From: Nitrospirota bacterium
Lineage (GTDB): Bacteria; Nitrospirota; UBA9217
DNA length: 5,155 nucleotides
Reading direction: 5' to 3'
Assembly: GCA_017885365.1 (NCBI GenBank)
Contig: JAFNGD010000379.1
Location: 2,590 to 7,744 of the forward strand
The notes below the pieces were generated by a model. The model made no database searches. It saw nothing but the letters and a program-made list of their open reading frames with translations, and was not told where the DNA came from. Each line of letters begins with the position of its first letter. Position 1 is the first letter of the stretch. Position numbers and translations under genes: made by a program. Shown here piece by piece: positions 5,115 through 5,155 of the stretch.

Positions 5115-5155
5115 ATGAGACAGTGTCGATCGTTCATTGTGTGCGCGTGCCTGCT
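5115..5155 (+). CDS. Start of a probable exported protein (cut by window edge)
   Basis: An ATG at 5115 opens MRQCRSFIVCACLL, 13 codons and two bases of the next before the window ends. The two arginines followed by a hydrophobic run look like the start of a signal peptide, possibly a lipoprotein. GGGAG (5099-5103) lies 11 nt upstream, a loose but usable ribosome site. It is in the same direction as the beta-barrel gene and could be the next member of the envelope set. The product cannot be identified from so few residues. Confidence 0.4.
   Translation, partial: MRQCRSFIVCACL

Overview
The window is about 58% GC (estimated by eye) and looks like the chromosome of a Gram-negative bacterium with an outer membrane. 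The best guess is Nitrospirota or a deltaproteobacterial lineage such as the Desulfobacterota. This rests on the gene order ihfA - short MerR gene - tRNA-Pro, the short TKADI-type IHF alpha, a beta-barrel protein with a predicted signal peptide, and a CATTGCGAG...CTCGCAATG interspersed palindrome that I associate with such genomes. The assignment is inference, since no marker gene decides it.

Left part (1-1290). A minus-strand gene of unknown function runs off the left edge. It diverges from ihfA across a 179-nt region with two opposed sigma-70-type promoters and a nested palindrome between them. ihfA (integration host factor alpha) overlaps a small MerR-family regulator gene by 59 nt in another frame. 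A complete tRNA-Pro(GGG) with encoded CCA follows, then a strong intrinsic terminator.

Middle and right part (1334-4683). A promoter at 1334-1363 starts a run of three exported-protein genes on the plus strand. They are a small DUF1566 (Lcl C-terminal-like) protein, a periplasmic FecR-domain protein with seven consecutive 14-residue repeats and a Gly/Pro-rich tail, and, after a 263-nt spacer full of repeats, a 387-residue outer-membrane beta-barrel of the BBP2_2 porin-like type. All three carry signal-peptide-like N-termini, so together they look like an envelope or surface module, perhaps tied to polysaccharide export. No enzyme or exporter gene in the window proves that. The FecR protein has no transmembrane anti-sigma half and no sigma-factor or TonB-receptor partner here, so classical ferric-citrate signalling is unlikely.

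Right end (4684-5155). A 431-nt stretch without a convincing gene holds short repeats and weak hairpins. The last 41 bases look like the first 13 codons of another exported protein.

No CRISPR array, transposase, phage gene or defence system is visible. The less ordinary items are the 14-residue repeat domain joined to FecR, the composite palindromic repeat at 3328-3442, and the symmetric divergent control region in front of ihfA.
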